Assembly (NCBI GenBank): GCA_015478725.1
Contig: JADMIG010000003.1
Location: 1-64,000 of the forward strand
Length of the DNA: 64,000 bases
From: Chloroflexota bacterium
GTDB lineage: Bacteria > Chloroflexota > Limnocylindria > Limnocylindrales > CSP1-4
Direction of reading: 5' to 3'
Part shown: positions 36,632 to 45,360 of the stretch, one piece after another
Layout: each line of letters begins with the position of its first letter
Position numbering within the stretch: position 1 is the first letter of the stretch
The notes under the pieces: generated by a model
Database searches by the model: none
What the model was told of the DNA's origin: nothing
What the model saw: only the letters and a program-made list of their open reading frames with translations
Made by a program: the position numbers and the translations under genes

Positions 36632-37897
36632 ATGCCAGCCCCCCTCGTCGTCCAGAAATTCGGCGGTTCGTCGCTCGCCGATGCGGACCGCATCCGCCGG
36701 GTCGCGCGGCGGATCGCCAGCGAGCGCGCGGCCGGCTCCGAGCTCGTCGTCGTGGTCTCGGCGATGGGCGACACGACGGACGAGCTCCTCGAGCTCGCTG
36801 CCGCCATCACGGACGAGCCGGACTCCCGGGAGCTCGACGTCCTCCTCGCGACGGGCGAGCACCAGAGCGCAACGCTCGTCTCCATGGCACTCCACGCCAT
36901 CGGCGTCCCGGCGATCAGCCTGACGGGCGCCCAGGCCGGGATCACGACGGACGGACGGTACGGCAAGGCCCGGATCGCCGGAGTCGAACCCACCCGGGTC
37001 CGACAGGAGATCGATGCCGGCAAGGTGGTCATCGTCGCCGGCTTCCAGGGACTGAGCCAGCCCGCCGGCGAGGCGGGTGAGACGACGACGCTCGGGCGCG
37101 GCGGCTCGGACACGACGGCCGTCGCCCTCGCCGCGCGGCTCGCCGCCGATCGCTGCCAGATCTTCACGGACGTCCGGGGCATCTACACGGCGGACCCGCG
37201 GATCGTCCCGCACGCCCGCCAGCTCGACCGCATCGGCTACGAGGAGATGCTCGAGCTCGCCCACCAGGGCGCCCAGGTCATGCAGACGAGAGCCGTCGAG
37301 CTCGGCTGGGTGAACGGCGTCATCATCGAGGTCCTCAGCTCCTTCGAGGACGCCCCGGGGACGCTCATCGCGGAGGATCCGCTCGTGGAACAACGGAACA
37401 AGGTCAGGGGACTCGCCCACGATCGGAACGTGGCCAAGGTCACCCTCGTCGCGGTCCCGGATCGGCCGGGCGTCGCCGCTGCCGTCTTCGGGCCGCTCGC
37501 GGACGCCGGCATCAATGTGGACATGATCGTCCAGAACGTTGGCCACGACGGAGCGACGGACCTCTCGTTCACCGTGCCCCGGATCGAGCTGGCCAGGACG
37601 CGCCGGCTCCTCGAACCCACCGTGGGGGAGCTCGGATTCCGGGAGCTGACGGTGGATCCGTCCGTCGCCAAGGTGTCCATCGTGGGAGCCGGGATCCAGA
37701 ACGCCCCGGGCTACGCGGCCCGGATGTTCGGGGCCCTCGCCGACGCCGGTGTGAACATCGAGATGATCTCGACATCGGAGATCCGGATCACGTGCATGAT
37801 CGCCGAGGAGGACGTGGAGACGGCGGTCCGCGCGCTCCACGCGGCATTCGAGCTCGAACAGCCGGACGCCATCGGCGCGGTCCCGGCGACCGCGTGA
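36632..37897 (+). CDS. lysC: Aspartate kinase
   Basis: First enzyme of the aspartate family pathway (421 aa). The kinase domain begins VVQKFGGSSLADADRI and includes VVVSAMGDTTDELL, ATGEHQSATL, TTLGRGGSDTTAVALA and FTDVRGIYTADPRIV. Two C-terminal ACT domains (about 265-421; KVTLVAVPDRPGVAAAVF, then KVSIVGAGIQNAPGYAARMF) indicate feedback control by lysine and/or threonine, as in monofunctional aspartokinases. ATG 36632 sits 7 nt from the -10 box. It is coupled to birA by a GTGA overlap. Confidence 0.96.
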   Translation: MPAPLVVQKFGGSSLADADRIRRVARRIASERAAGSELVVVVSAMGDTTDELLELAAAITDEPDSRELDVLLATGEHQSATLVSMALHAIGVPAISLTGAQAGITTDGRYGKARIAGVEPTRVRQEIDAGKVVIVAGFQGLSQPAGEAGETTTLGRGGSDTTAVALAARLAADRCQIFTDVRGIYTADPRIVPHARQLDRIGYEEMLELAHQGAQVMQTRAVELGWVNGVIIEVLSSFEDAPGTLIAEDPLVEQRNKVRGLAHDRNVAKVTLVAVPDRPGVAAAVFGPLADAGINVDMIVQNVGHDGATDLSFTVPRIELARTRRLLEPTVGELGFRELTVDPSVAKVSIVGAGIQNAPGYAARMFGALADAGVNIEMISTSEIRITCMIAEEDVETAVRALHAAFELEQPDAIGAVPATA

Positions 37898-38850
37898 TCG
37901 CCCACGCCGCCGACACCGTCGACGCCGTGAGCCCGGCCACGTCCCCCGAGGGGGCCTCGCCCACGGCGACGCCGACCGAGGGTACGCCGTCCGAGGCGCA
38001 GTTCTTCAGCCGGGCCGAGCGCTTCGCGGTCGTGGGCTCCACGAACGACGTCGTCCGCGACTGGCTCGCGACCGGGAGCCCCGAGGTCTGCCTCGCGATC
38101 GCGGACGAGCAGACCGCGGGCCGCGGTCGTTCCGGCCGAACGTGGCGGGCTCCCGACGGCGCGGCGCTGCTCCTCTCGCTCGGCTTCCGTCCCACGTGGC
38201 TCCCCCCGGAGCGGACCTGGCAGCTGGCGGCCGTCGTCGCGCTGGCCATGGCGGACGCGGCGGAGGAGGTGGCCGTCCTCCGCGATCGATCGATCCGCCT
38301 CAAGTGGCCGAACGACCTCGTCGTCGAGGACGGCGGGCCGGCCGATCCACGCGCGGGCGCGCTCCGCAAGCTCGCCGGCGTGCTCGGTGAGACAGGCGGT
38401 CTCGGGACCAGCGATCCCCGGGCGATCGTGGGCATCGGCGTGAACGCCGGCTGGCGGCCGGACGCCTTCCCGGCGGACCTCGCCCCGACGATGACGAGCC
38501 TCGCCGAGGTCTCCGGCGGCCGCCCGATCGACCTCGCCTTCCTCCTCGACGCGTTCACGGCGCGAGTCGAGCCCCGCGTCCTCGCCCTCCGGAGCGGGCG
38601 CTTCGACGCCGGCGACTGGGTGACCCGGCAGGTGACGACCGGACGGGACGTCCGGCTCGTCGGCGGCGCGGTGAATGGCACGGCCACCCGCGCGGTGGAT
38701 GGCACGGTGGATCGCGATGAGGTGGTCCGCGCCCTCGGCGTGGACCCCCGCTCCGGGGCGCTCGTCGTCGCGGATCCGGACGCCCCCCACGGCGAGCGGC
38801 ACGTGATGAGCGGCGAGATCGTCAACCTTCGTCTCGCCGGACCGGTGTAA
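37894..38850 (+). CDS. birA: Biotin-[acetyl-CoA carboxylase] ligase
   Basis: Attaches biotin to BCCP through biotinyl-AMP. The 318-aa protein has the signature GRGRSGRTWRAPDGAALLLS and the catalytic-lysine segment RLKWPNDLVVED, plus GVLGETGG and IVGIGVNAGW. There is no N-terminal DNA-binding domain, so it is a monofunctional ligase, not a BirA-type repressor. The first ~35 residues are a Pro/Thr/Ala tail. Its position before accD-accA-accC fits its role in making active acetyl-CoA carboxylase. Confidence 0.93.
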   Translation: MIAHAADTVDAVSPATSPEGASPTATPTEGTPSEAQFFSRAERFAVVGSTNDVVRDWLATGSPEVCLAIADEQTAGRGRSGRTWRAPDGAALLLSLGFRPTWLPPERTWQLAAVVALAMADAAEEVAVLRDRSIRLKWPNDLVVEDGGPADPRAGALRKLAGVLGETGGLGTSDPRAIVGIGVNAGWRPDAFPADLAPTMTSLAEVSGGRPIDLAFLLDAFTARVEPRVLALRSGRFDAGDWVTRQVTTGRDVRLVGGAVNGTATRAVDGTVDRDEVVRALGVDPRSGALVVADPDAPHGERHVMSGEIVNLRLAGPV

Positions 38851-38854
38851 CGGG

Positions 38855-39514
38855 ATGGCCCGCCTGGTGTTTGGAAGGGTGAGCGCCGCGGAGGAGGCGG
38901 GACGCTCGCGGGTGCGCCATCTCGATCGCGACCGCGCGCTCGTGGAGGCGGCCCGTCGCGACGCCTCCGCGTTCGAACCCCTCTATCGCAGGTACCTTGC
39001 CCAGGTGTATTCCTACGCGTACTACGAGCTCGGCGACCATCACGATGCCGAGGACGCCACCGAGCGGACGTTCCTCCTCGCATTCACCCATCTCGGGCGC
39101 TTCGAGGAGCGTGCCCGGCCGGCGGATGGTGAGGGCGCCTCGACGTTCCGGGTCTGGCTCTTCCGGGTCGCTCGCAACGTCGTCGCGAACCAGCGCCGCG
39201 CTCGCCGTCGACACCCCACGACGACACTCGATGCGGCGACCGCCGTCGCCGATCCGCTCGATCTCGAGGGACGGGTGACGGATCGTGCCGAGGCCGCGGC
39301 CGCGTGGCGCGCCGTGGGGCGGCTGCCGGCCGACCGCCGTCGGGCCCTCGTCCTGCGGTTCGTCGAGGAGATGTCCACGGCCGAGATCGCCGGCATCCTC
39401 GGCCGCTCGGAGGGCGCGGTCCGCGTGCTCATCCATCGCGCCCTGCGGAGCGTCGCCCGCGACCTCGGCGGGCGCGACCTCGGTCACCGCGACCTCGGCG
39501 GCCGGGGCCGGTGA
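38855..39514 (+). CDS. ECF-type RNA polymerase sigma factor
   Basis: 219-aa sigma factor with region 2 (FEPLYRRYLAQVYSYAYYEL, then DAEDATERTFLLAF) and region 4 helix-turn-helix (MSTAEIAGILGRSEGAVRVL). It starts 5 nt after birA, and its stop overlaps the next gene (GTGA), so it may be co-transcribed with birA and the acc genes. The C-terminus ends in a GGRDLGHRDLGG repeat coded by a small tandem repeat. The partner membrane protein at 39511 may be its regulator. Confidence 0.88.
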   Translation: MARLVFGRVSAAEEAGRSRVRHLDRDRALVEAARRDASAFEPLYRRYLAQVYSYAYYELGDHHDAEDATERTFLLAFTHLGRFEERARPADGEGASTFRVWLFRVARNVVANQRRARRRHPTTTLDAATAVADPLDLEGRVTDRAEAAAAWRAVGRLPADRRRALVLRFVEEMSTAEIAGILGRSEGAVRVLIHRALRSVARDLGGRDLGHRDLGGRGR

Positions 39515-39951
39515 GCCCGTTCCCACTGCCGCGACCGGCCGCCGAGGCGTTGCGGACGGAGCGCTACCTCGACGCGCTCCTCGCCGCCGGCGATCGGCAT
39601 GCGATCGACGTCCCGGCGCCGAGCGACCTCGACCCGGCCATCCGGATCGCGGCCCGACAGCTCGTCGCGGAGCTCGGCCGGGTCCACCCATCGTTCCGCT
39701 TCGAGGAGCGCCTCGCGACGCGGCTGGCGAGCGTCGGCGTCACTTCCGCACGCGTCGGTGTCACCTCCGCGGGCGCCGCGGCCGTCGTCCCGTGGCCCGA
39801 CCTCGAGGAGCGACCGGCGGTGGGCTCGGAGGCCGCCCGGCGTGTTCGTCCGCTCCTCATCGGCGGTGCCCTCACCTCCGCCGCGCTGTCGCTCGCCGGT
39901 GCCGCCTTCTTCGCCTGGCGGCACACCCGTCCCAGCCGGGGACTCGGCTGA
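39511..39951 (+). CDS. Single-pass membrane protein next to ECF sigma factor
   Basis: 146-aa protein with a soluble N-terminal part (ERYLDALLAAGDRHAIDV) and one hydrophobic segment near the C-terminus (LLIGGALTSAALSLAGAAFF). No zinc-binding HxxxCxxC is present, so it is not a standard ZAS anti-sigma factor. Translational coupling on both sides (GTGA with the sigma gene, TGATG with accD) suggests a sigma-linked regulator; function otherwise unknown. Confidence 0.7.
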   Translation: MSPFPLPRPAAEALRTERYLDALLAAGDRHAIDVPAPSDLDPAIRIAARQLVAELGRVHPSFRFEERLATRLASVGVTSARVGVTSAGAAAVVPWPDLEERPAVGSEAARRVRPLLIGGALTSAALSLAGAAFFAWRHTRPSRGLG

Positions 39952-40997
39952 TGCCGATCAAGCTGCCCTCGTTCCGCCAGCGCCGCGACAGCTACCCGCC
40001 GGACCTGTGGACGAAGTGTCCATCGTGCGAGGAGCTCCTCTTCAACAAGCAGCTCGACAAGCAGCACCGGGTCTGCCCGAACTGCGGCCACCATTTCCGG
40101 CTGTCGGCGAGCGCGCGGATCGGGCTTCTCCTCGACCCGGGCTCGTTCGAGGAACGCGACGAGGGGCTCCAGTCCGTCGACCCGCTCGGGTTCGTGGACC
40201 AGAAGGCGTACCCGGATCGGGTCGCCGCGGCACAGGTCGCGACCGGTATGCGCGACGCGGCCATCTGGGGCCTCGGGGCGATCGGGGGCCGGGCCGTCGC
40301 CATCTGCGTCATGGACTTCGCGTTCATGGGCGGGTCCATGGGGGCGGTCGTCGGCGAGAAGGTGACCCGCTCCGCGGAAGCCGCCCTCGAGGCGCGGATC
40401 CCCCTCATCGTCGTCTCGGCGTCCGGCGGCGCCCGGATGCAGGAAGGGACGCTCGCCCTCATGCAGCTCGTGAAGACGGTCGCGGCGCTCGAACGACTCC
40501 GCGCCGAGGGCGTGCCGTACGTCTCGATCCTCACGGACCCGACGACCGGAGGCGTCTTCGCCTCCTTCGCGGTCCTCGGTGACGTCAACCTCGCCGAGCC
40601 GAACGCGCTCATCGGGTTCGCCGGCGCCCGGGTCCAGGCGGGCACGATCGCCACGGAGCTGCCGCCGGGCTTCCAGCGGAGCGAGTTCCTCTTCGAGCAC
40701 GGGTTCCTCGACCGGGTCGTGCCGCGGATGGAGCTTCGGGCGGAGGTCTCGGCGCTCCTCCGGTATCTCGTCCCGGCGACGTTCGAGACGCCACCATCCG
40801 ACACGCTCGGCCTGCCGGGCTTCCGTCCGCTGTCGTTCCTCTCCGCGCTCGCGGAGCGGGTGATCCCGGACTCGGAACCGCCGAACGGAACGACGACCAC
40901 CGCGCCCGTCGTGACCGCCCCGGCCCCTGGAACGACGGCCACCGCGCCCGTCGTGACCGCCCCGCCGCCCGTGGAGCGCGAGGCCGGTCGTGGTTGA
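39951..40997 (+). CDS. accD: Acetyl-CoA carboxylase carboxyltransferase beta subunit
   Basis: With AccA transfers CO2 from carboxybiotin to acetyl-CoA. The 348-aa protein has the N-terminal zinc ribbon (C23-x2-C26, C42-x2-C45) and the crotonase-like core: FAFMGGSMGAVVGEKVTR, VSASGGARMQEG, LTDPTTGGVFASFA and IGFAGARVQAGTI. The C-terminal ~40 residues are a Thr/Ala/Pro repeat. ATG 39951 overlaps the upstream stop. It overlaps accA by 8 nt. Confidence 0.96.
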   Translation: MPIKLPSFRQRRDSYPPDLWTKCPSCEELLFNKQLDKQHRVCPNCGHHFRLSASARIGLLLDPGSFEERDEGLQSVDPLGFVDQKAYPDRVAAAQVATGMRDAAIWGLGAIGGRAVAICVMDFAFMGGSMGAVVGEKVTRSAEAALEARIPLIVVSASGGARMQEGTLALMQLVKTVAALERLRAEGVPYVSILTDPTTGGVFASFAVLGDVNLAEPNALIGFAGARVQAGTIATELPPGFQRSEFLFEHGFLDRVVPRMELRAEVSALLRYLVPATFETPPSDTLGLPGFRPLSFLSALAERVIPDSEPPNGTTTTAPVVTAPAPGTTATAPVVTAPPPVEREAGRG

Positions 40998-41976
40998 CCG
41001 GATCCGGACGCGCCTCGGCCTCGAAGAAGCCGGATCGGCGGCGAGCGCGCCCGTCGCGCTCGGGCCGACCGAGGAACGCGAGGCGGTCTGGGCCCGCGTC
41101 CAGCACGCACGGAACGTGCGGCGCCCGCATGCGCTCGAGCTCATCGCCGGGATCACGGACGACTTCATCGAGCTTCACGGGGACCGCCACTTCGGCGACG
41201 ACGCCGCGCTCGTCGGCGGGTTCGCCCGGATCGGGGAGCGGCGGATCGTCGTCCTCGGCCAGCAGAAGGGCGCCGAGACCGAGGAGAACATCCGCCGCAA
41301 CTTCGGGATGCCCCACCCGGAGGGCTACCGTAAGGCGATGCGGCTCATGGAGCTCGCAGAACGCTTCGGCATGCCGGTCGTCAGCCTCGTCGACGTGCCG
41401 GGCGCCCACCCGGGACCCGAATCGGAGGAGCGCGGCATCGCCGAGGCGATCGCCCGCTCGATCGGCCTCATGGCCCGCCTGCGAACGCCGATCGTCGCGG
41501 TCATCACCGGGGAGGGTGGTTCGGGTGGGGCGCTCGCCATCGCCGTCGGCGACGTCGTCATCGCCCTCGAGAACGCCGTCTACAGCGTGATCAGCCCGGA
41601 GGGCTGCGCGTCCATCCTGTGGCGGACGCCGGATCGCGCCGCCGATGCCGCCGTGGCGATGAAGATGACGGCGGCGGACCAGCTCGCCCTCGACGTCGTG
41701 GACGTCGTGGTGCCCGAACCGCCGGGCGGCGCCCAGAACGATCACGCGGAGACGGCGCGACGGCTTCGGGCCACCATCGTCGAGCACCTCGATGCGCTCG
41801 CGGCGATCCCGCTCGACGAGCTCGTCGACGCCCGCTACCGGCGCTACCGCACCTTCGGCGCCTACACGGTCGTGGAGCGCGTGGCACCGCGCCCGGCGGA
41901 ACGGCCCGGGTTCACCGAGCGACTGCGCGGGTTCTTCGGCCTGCCGGGCGACACGTCCGGGCGCGAGGACTCGTAA
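40990..41976 (+). CDS. accA: Acetyl-CoA carboxylase carboxyltransferase alpha subunit
   Basis: Partner of AccD (328 aa). Visible are RPHALELIAGITDDFIELHG, GQQKGAETEENIRRNFGMP, the SLVDVPGAHPGPESEERG loop (conserved as DTPGAYPG in most species) and ITGEGGSGGALAIAVGD with ISPEGCASILW. The N-terminus is shorter than in E. coli. GTG 40990 lies inside the end of accD. The next gene begins immediately after its stop. Confidence 0.95.
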   Translation: MVDRIRTRLGLEEAGSAASAPVALGPTEEREAVWARVQHARNVRRPHALELIAGITDDFIELHGDRHFGDDAALVGGFARIGERRIVVLGQQKGAETEENIRRNFGMPHPEGYRKAMRLMELAERFGMPVVSLVDVPGAHPGPESEERGIAEAIARSIGLMARLRTPIVAVITGEGGSGGALAIAVGDVVIALENAVYSVISPEGCASILWRTPDRAADAAVAMKMTAADQLALDVVDVVVPEPPGGAQNDHAETARRLRATIVEHLDALAAIPLDELVDARYRRYRTFGAYTVVERVAPRPAERPGFTERLRGFFGLPGDTSGREDS

Positions 41977-42609
41977 GTGGCGCCCGCCGACGACCACCGC
42001 AACGAGACGAGCCGAGCCCGGGATCACGCGGCGATCGATCGACTCGCGGACGAGCTGCTCCCCGCGCTCGTCGCCAAGCTCGCAGCAAGCCGCCTCGGCG
42101 AGATCGAGGTCCGCGAGGGCCCATGGAAGGTCCGCCTCCGGGCTCCGGCCGGGACCGGGCACCTATCCGGGTCCGGGACGGCCTCCGGCTCCGGGACGCC
42201 GTCCGGCGCACGCGACCGTCGCACCCTCGACCGCGCATCCCGGCTCTCGTCCGGCCACGGGGCGACCGGCTCGTCCACTCCGACTGCCGGACCGCCGCCC
42301 GGTGCCCGCGACGGGTTCGCGCCACTGACCCCGGTCGGACCTGGCCACCCGCGCCCGGCCGGTGAAGCGTCCGACGTGTCGCGCCGGGCCGTCGCGACCT
42401 CGCCCGCCGTCGGCGTCTTCCAGCCGCGTCCGGACGTGCGGCCCGGGATGCGGGTCCGGGCCGGCGACCGCCTCGGCGACGTCGATGTCCTCGGCGTCCT
42501 CCAGGAGGTCGTGAGCCCCGTCGACGGGATGGTCGGCGGGACCCTCGTCGATGCCGGCGACGCGGTCGAGTACGGCCAGGAGCTCATCCACGTCGAGGTG
42601 GGCGCGTGA
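41977..42609 (+). CDS. BCCP-like protein lacking the biotin-accepting lysine
   Basis: 210-aa protein in the usual accB position between accA and accC. It has BCCP architecture: an N-terminal helical segment, a ~90-residue Gly/Ser/Thr/Pro linker, and a C-terminal biotinyl-like barrel from about 142 (SPAVGVFQP through YGQELIHVEV). The conserved EAMKM turn is replaced by DVLGVLQEV (170-178): the modified Lys aligns with Gly173. The rest of the hammerhead fold is recognisable, so this looks like specific loss, not decay. A canonical BCCP lies at 46626. Plant BADC proteins are similar lysine-less BCCP homologues that inhibit plastid acetyl-CoA carboxylase; a like role here is inference. Confidence 0.82.
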   Translation: MAPADDHRNETSRARDHAAIDRLADELLPALVAKLAASRLGEIEVREGPWKVRLRAPAGTGHLSGSGTASGSGTPSGARDRRTLDRASRLSSGHGATGSSTPTAGPPPGARDGFAPLTPVGPGHPRPAGEASDVSRRAVATSPAVGVFQPRPDVRPGMRVRAGDRLGDVDVLGVLQEVVSPVDGMVGGTLVDAGDAVEYGQELIHVEVGA

Positions 42610-43982
42610 TGTTCAGCAAGATCCTCATCGCAAACCGCGGCGAGATCGCCCTCCGCATCCTCCGCGCCTGCCGCGCGCTCGGCGTGGGATCCGTCGTCGT
42701 CTACAGCGAGGCCGATCGCGAGAGCCTCCCGGTCCAGCTCGCCGACGAGGCGATCTGCATCGGGCCGGCGGATGCGAAGCGGAGCTACCTGTCCGCGCCC
42801 TCCATCATCAGCGCCGCCCTCATCACCGGCTGCGACGCGATCCATCCGGGCTACGGCTTCCTGTCCGAGGACGAGGGTTTCGCCGAGGTCGTCCGGGCCC
42901 ACGAGCTCACCTTCATCGGGCCGCCGCCGAGCGTCCTCGAGCGGTTCGCCTCCAAGGAGGCGACGCGCCGCCTCCTCGGTGCCCACGGCCTGCCGACGAT
43001 CCCGGGATCGAACGGCATGCTGCGCGACGACGCCCACGCCCTCGACGAGGCGGATCGGATCGGGTTCCCGGTCCTCATCAAGCCATCCGCCGGCGGGGGC
43101 GGCAAGGGGATGCGGATGGTCCGCACCCCCCGCGAGCTCGAGACGGCGCTCCGGGTCTGCCGCTCGGAGGCGCGGGCCGCCTTCGGCGACGATTCGCTCT
43201 ACCTCGAGAAATGGCTCGAGGACAATCGGCACGTCGAGATCCAGATCGCGGTGGATCGGCATGGCAGCGGAGTCCACCTCGGCGAGCGCGACTGCTCCGT
43301 CCAGCGCCGCCACCAGAAGATCATCGAGGAGTCGCCGACGCCGGCCCTCTCCGCGATCGCGCGCGAGGAGCTTGCGGAGCGGGCCGTCCGGGCCGCGATC
43401 GCCGCCGGCTACGAGAACGTCGGCACGCTCGAGTTCCTCGTCGACGGTCGGGGCGACGCCTGGTTCATCGAGATCAACTGCCGGATCCAGGTCGAACACC
43501 CGGTGACGGAGATGCTCACCGGCATCGACCTCGTGACGACCCAGATCCGGATCGCCGCCGGCGAGCCGCTCGAGTTCGCCCAGTCGGACGTCGTGCTCCG
43601 CGGCCACGCCATCGAGTTCCGCATCAATGCCGAGGACCCGGCGGCGGACTTCCGGCCGGAAGCCGGACGCATCGAGCGGTATCTCGTGCCCGGCGGACCG
43701 GGCGTCCGGATGGACTCCCACCTTTTCGTCGGCTACGACGTTCCGCCGTACTACGACTCGCTCCTCGGCAAGCTCATCGTCTGGGGTCCGGACCGGCCGA
43801 CGGCGATCGCCCGCTCGCGGGTCGCCCTCGACGAGCTCGTCATCGAAGGTCTCGCGACCAACATCCCCATCCACCAGGCGCTCCTGGCGAACGAGATCTT
43901 CCTCGAGGGCCGGATGACGACGAACCTCCTCGACCGGGTCGGCGCGGCGGCGTTCCTCGCCGCCGGCAGCCGGTCCTCGTGA
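42606..43982 (+). CDS. accC: Biotin carboxylase
   Basis: ATP-grasp enzyme carboxylating biotin on BCCP (458 aa). It begins FSKILIANRGEIALRILRAC and shows IHPGYGFLSED, the Gly-rich ATP loop PSAGGGGKGMRMV, ERDCSVQRRHQKIIEESP, and FIEINCRIQVEHPVTEM, where most species have NTRIQVEH or NPRIQVEH; Cys at that position is unusual but outside the Arg-Glu-His triad. GTG 42606 overlaps the BCCP-like stop; ATG 42609 is the alternative start and gives the standard MFSKILIANRG. A 109-nt gap follows. Confidence 0.95.
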   Translation: MMFSKILIANRGEIALRILRACRALGVGSVVVYSEADRESLPVQLADEAICIGPADAKRSYLSAPSIISAALITGCDAIHPGYGFLSEDEGFAEVVRAHELTFIGPPPSVLERFASKEATRRLLGAHGLPTIPGSNGMLRDDAHALDEADRIGFPVLIKPSAGGGGKGMRMVRTPRELETALRVCRSEARAAFGDDSLYLEKWLEDNRHVEIQIAVDRHGSGVHLGERDCSVQRRHQKIIEESPTPALSAIAREELAERAVRAAIAAGYENVGTLEFLVDGRGDAWFIEINCRIQVEHPVTEMLTGIDLVTTQIRIAAGEPLEFAQSDVVLRGHAIEFRINAEDPAADFRPEAGRIERYLVPGGPGVRMDSHLFVGYDVPPYYDSLLGKLIVWGPDRPTAIARSRVALDELVIEGLATNIPIHQALLANEIFLEGRMTTNLLDRVGAAAFLAAGSRSS

Positions 43983-44091
43983 CGGGGCGGCAGGCGCGCG
44001 CAACGTCATGCACGACTGCACGCATCCGGCCGTTCCTCCGGCCGTCTGCCGGGCACACTGAACGCACCCCAGGAATGGAGAAGAGGCGCCC

Positions 44092-44598
44092 GTGACCGAG
44101 ACCCCCACCGCCATCCCCGCCGCCATCCCGCCCGCGACATCGGGCGCCGGGCCCGTGCACACGACCCGCGAGATCGAGGCCCTCATCCCGCATCGCTGGC
44201 CGTTCCTCCTCGTCGACCGGATCGTCGAATACGACGCGGCGGCGCGGCGGATCGTCGGCCTCAAGGCGGTGACCGCGACCGAGTGGTACTTCCAGGGCCA
44301 CTTCCCCGGGCTGCCGGTCATGCCGGGGGTCCTCCAGGTGGAGGCGCTCGCCCAGACGATGGCGGTCTACGTCGGCAAGCAGCCGGGCTTCGGCGATCGG
44401 ATCGGCCTCTTCGCCGGCATCGAGGAGTGCCGCTTCAAGCGGGTCGTCGCTCCGGGCGACACGCTCCGGCTCGAGGTGACGATGGAGAAGCTCGGCCGGC
44501 GCTTCGGGCGGGGGAGGGCGGTCGCCACGGTGGACGGCGAGGTCGCCTGCGAGGCGGTCCTGAGCTTCATCATCCCGGACGCCTCGGTGCTCCGATGA
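44092..44598 (+). CDS. fabZ: 3-hydroxyacyl-ACP dehydratase
   Basis: Hot-dog fold dehydratase of fatty-acid elongation (168 aa). Catalytic His is in [20 protein letters not shown] with the Glu six residues after [16 protein letters not shown] is the N-terminal family signature and [13 protein letters not shown] the later strand. The first 20 residues are an Ala/Pro tail. GTG 44092 follows GAGAAGAGG by ~8 nt. It opens the fab operon and overlaps the phosphoesterase by 4 nt. Confidence 0.95.
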   Translation: MTETPTAIPAAIPPATSGAGPVHTTREIEALIPHRWPFLLVDRIVEYDAAARRIVGLKAVTATEWYFQGHFPGLPVMPGVLQVEALAQTMAVYVGKQPGFGDRIGLFAGIEECRFKRVVAPGDTLRLEVTMEKLGRRFGRGRAVATVDGEVACEAVLSFIIPDASVLR

Positions 44599-45341
44599 CC
44601 GCCCGGATCGCCGTCTTCTCGGACGTCCACGGCAACGCCGTCGCCCTCGCCGCGGTCCGCAAGGCGGTGAAGGCGGCGAAGCCGGACGCCATCGCGGTCG
44701 CCGGGGATCACGTGCTCAACGGTCCGGACCCGGCGGCCGTCGTGGACGGCCTCCGCGAGATGGAGGCGGACGGGGCGCTCATCATCCAGGGCAACACAGA
44801 CATCGCCGTCGCCGACTTCGATTATGGGGCGGCCTTCCCGTGGTACACGGACGACGTGCCGGAGACGATCGTGCGGGCCGCGGAATGGGCCCACGAGGCG
44901 CTCGGCGAGGAGCGCCTGGACTGGCTCCGCCGGTTGCCCGCCGAGCGGCGCATCCGCCTCGACGAGACGCTCGTCCTCGTCACCCACGCCTCGCCGGGCT
45001 CCCAGACGGCCGGCTTCGACCGCGACCTGGACCCGTCCGTCACGATCGAGCGCCTGGCCCGGACGGACGCCCGGATCGTCTGCTGCGGCCACACCCACGT
45101 GCCGGAGATCCGCGACTTCGGCTGGCGCCAGCTCGTCAATGGCGGCTCGGCCGGCTACGTCTTCGACGGGGACCCCACGGCGTCGTGGGCGCTCCTCGAG
45201 GTTCACGGCGACGAGATTCAGGCGGAGATCCGGCGGACCGAGTTCGACGCGCTCGCCGTGAGCAACGCCCTCACCGCCCGCGGCCTCCCTGGCGACATCT
45301 ATCGGGCAGCCACGGTCCGGACGGGGAAGCTCGTCCGGTGA
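44595..45341 (+). CDS. Metallophosphoesterase (YfcE/calcineurin-like)
   Basis: 248-aa phosphoesterase with the dimetal motifs FSDVHGN (Asp10, His12), [26 protein letters not shown] and CCGHTHVPE in order. Family members are phosphodiesterases or protein/nucleotide phosphatases; the substrate is not predictable. Its placement between fabZ and fabF, with coupled translation, is unusual and hints at a role tied to lipid synthesis, for example on phosphopantetheine or nucleotides, but this is speculation. Confidence 0.9.
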   Translation: MTARIAVFSDVHGNAVALAAVRKAVKAAKPDAIAVAGDHVLNGPDPAAVVDGLREMEADGALIIQGNTDIAVADFDYGAAFPWYTDDVPETIVRAAEWAHEALGEERLDWLRRLPAERRIRLDETLVLVTHASPGSQTAGFDRDLDPSVTIERLARTDARIVCCGHTHVPEIRDFGWRQLVNGGSAGYVFDGDPTASWALLEVHGDEIQAEIRRTEFDALAVSNALTARGLPGDIYRAATVRTGKLVR

Positions 45342-45360
45342 GGATCGCGAGGCGCGCATC

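Noticed and set aside
35213-37840. 875-codon minus-strand frame covering the hydrolase and the region opposite lysC
   Set aside because: Only the last 264 codons match the dienelactone hydrolase; the rest is a shadow of lysC and repeats. The gene start is at 36007.
39564-41168. 534-codon minus-strand frame opposite accD
   Set aside because: Antisense shadow with no domain; accD and neighbours on the plus strand are fully supported.
44000-44060. Possible FapR/FabT-type operator before fabZ
   Set aside because: TGCACGACTGCA and the CGGCCG pair are short and GC-rich; no convincing palindrome of a known fatty-acid regulator is present.
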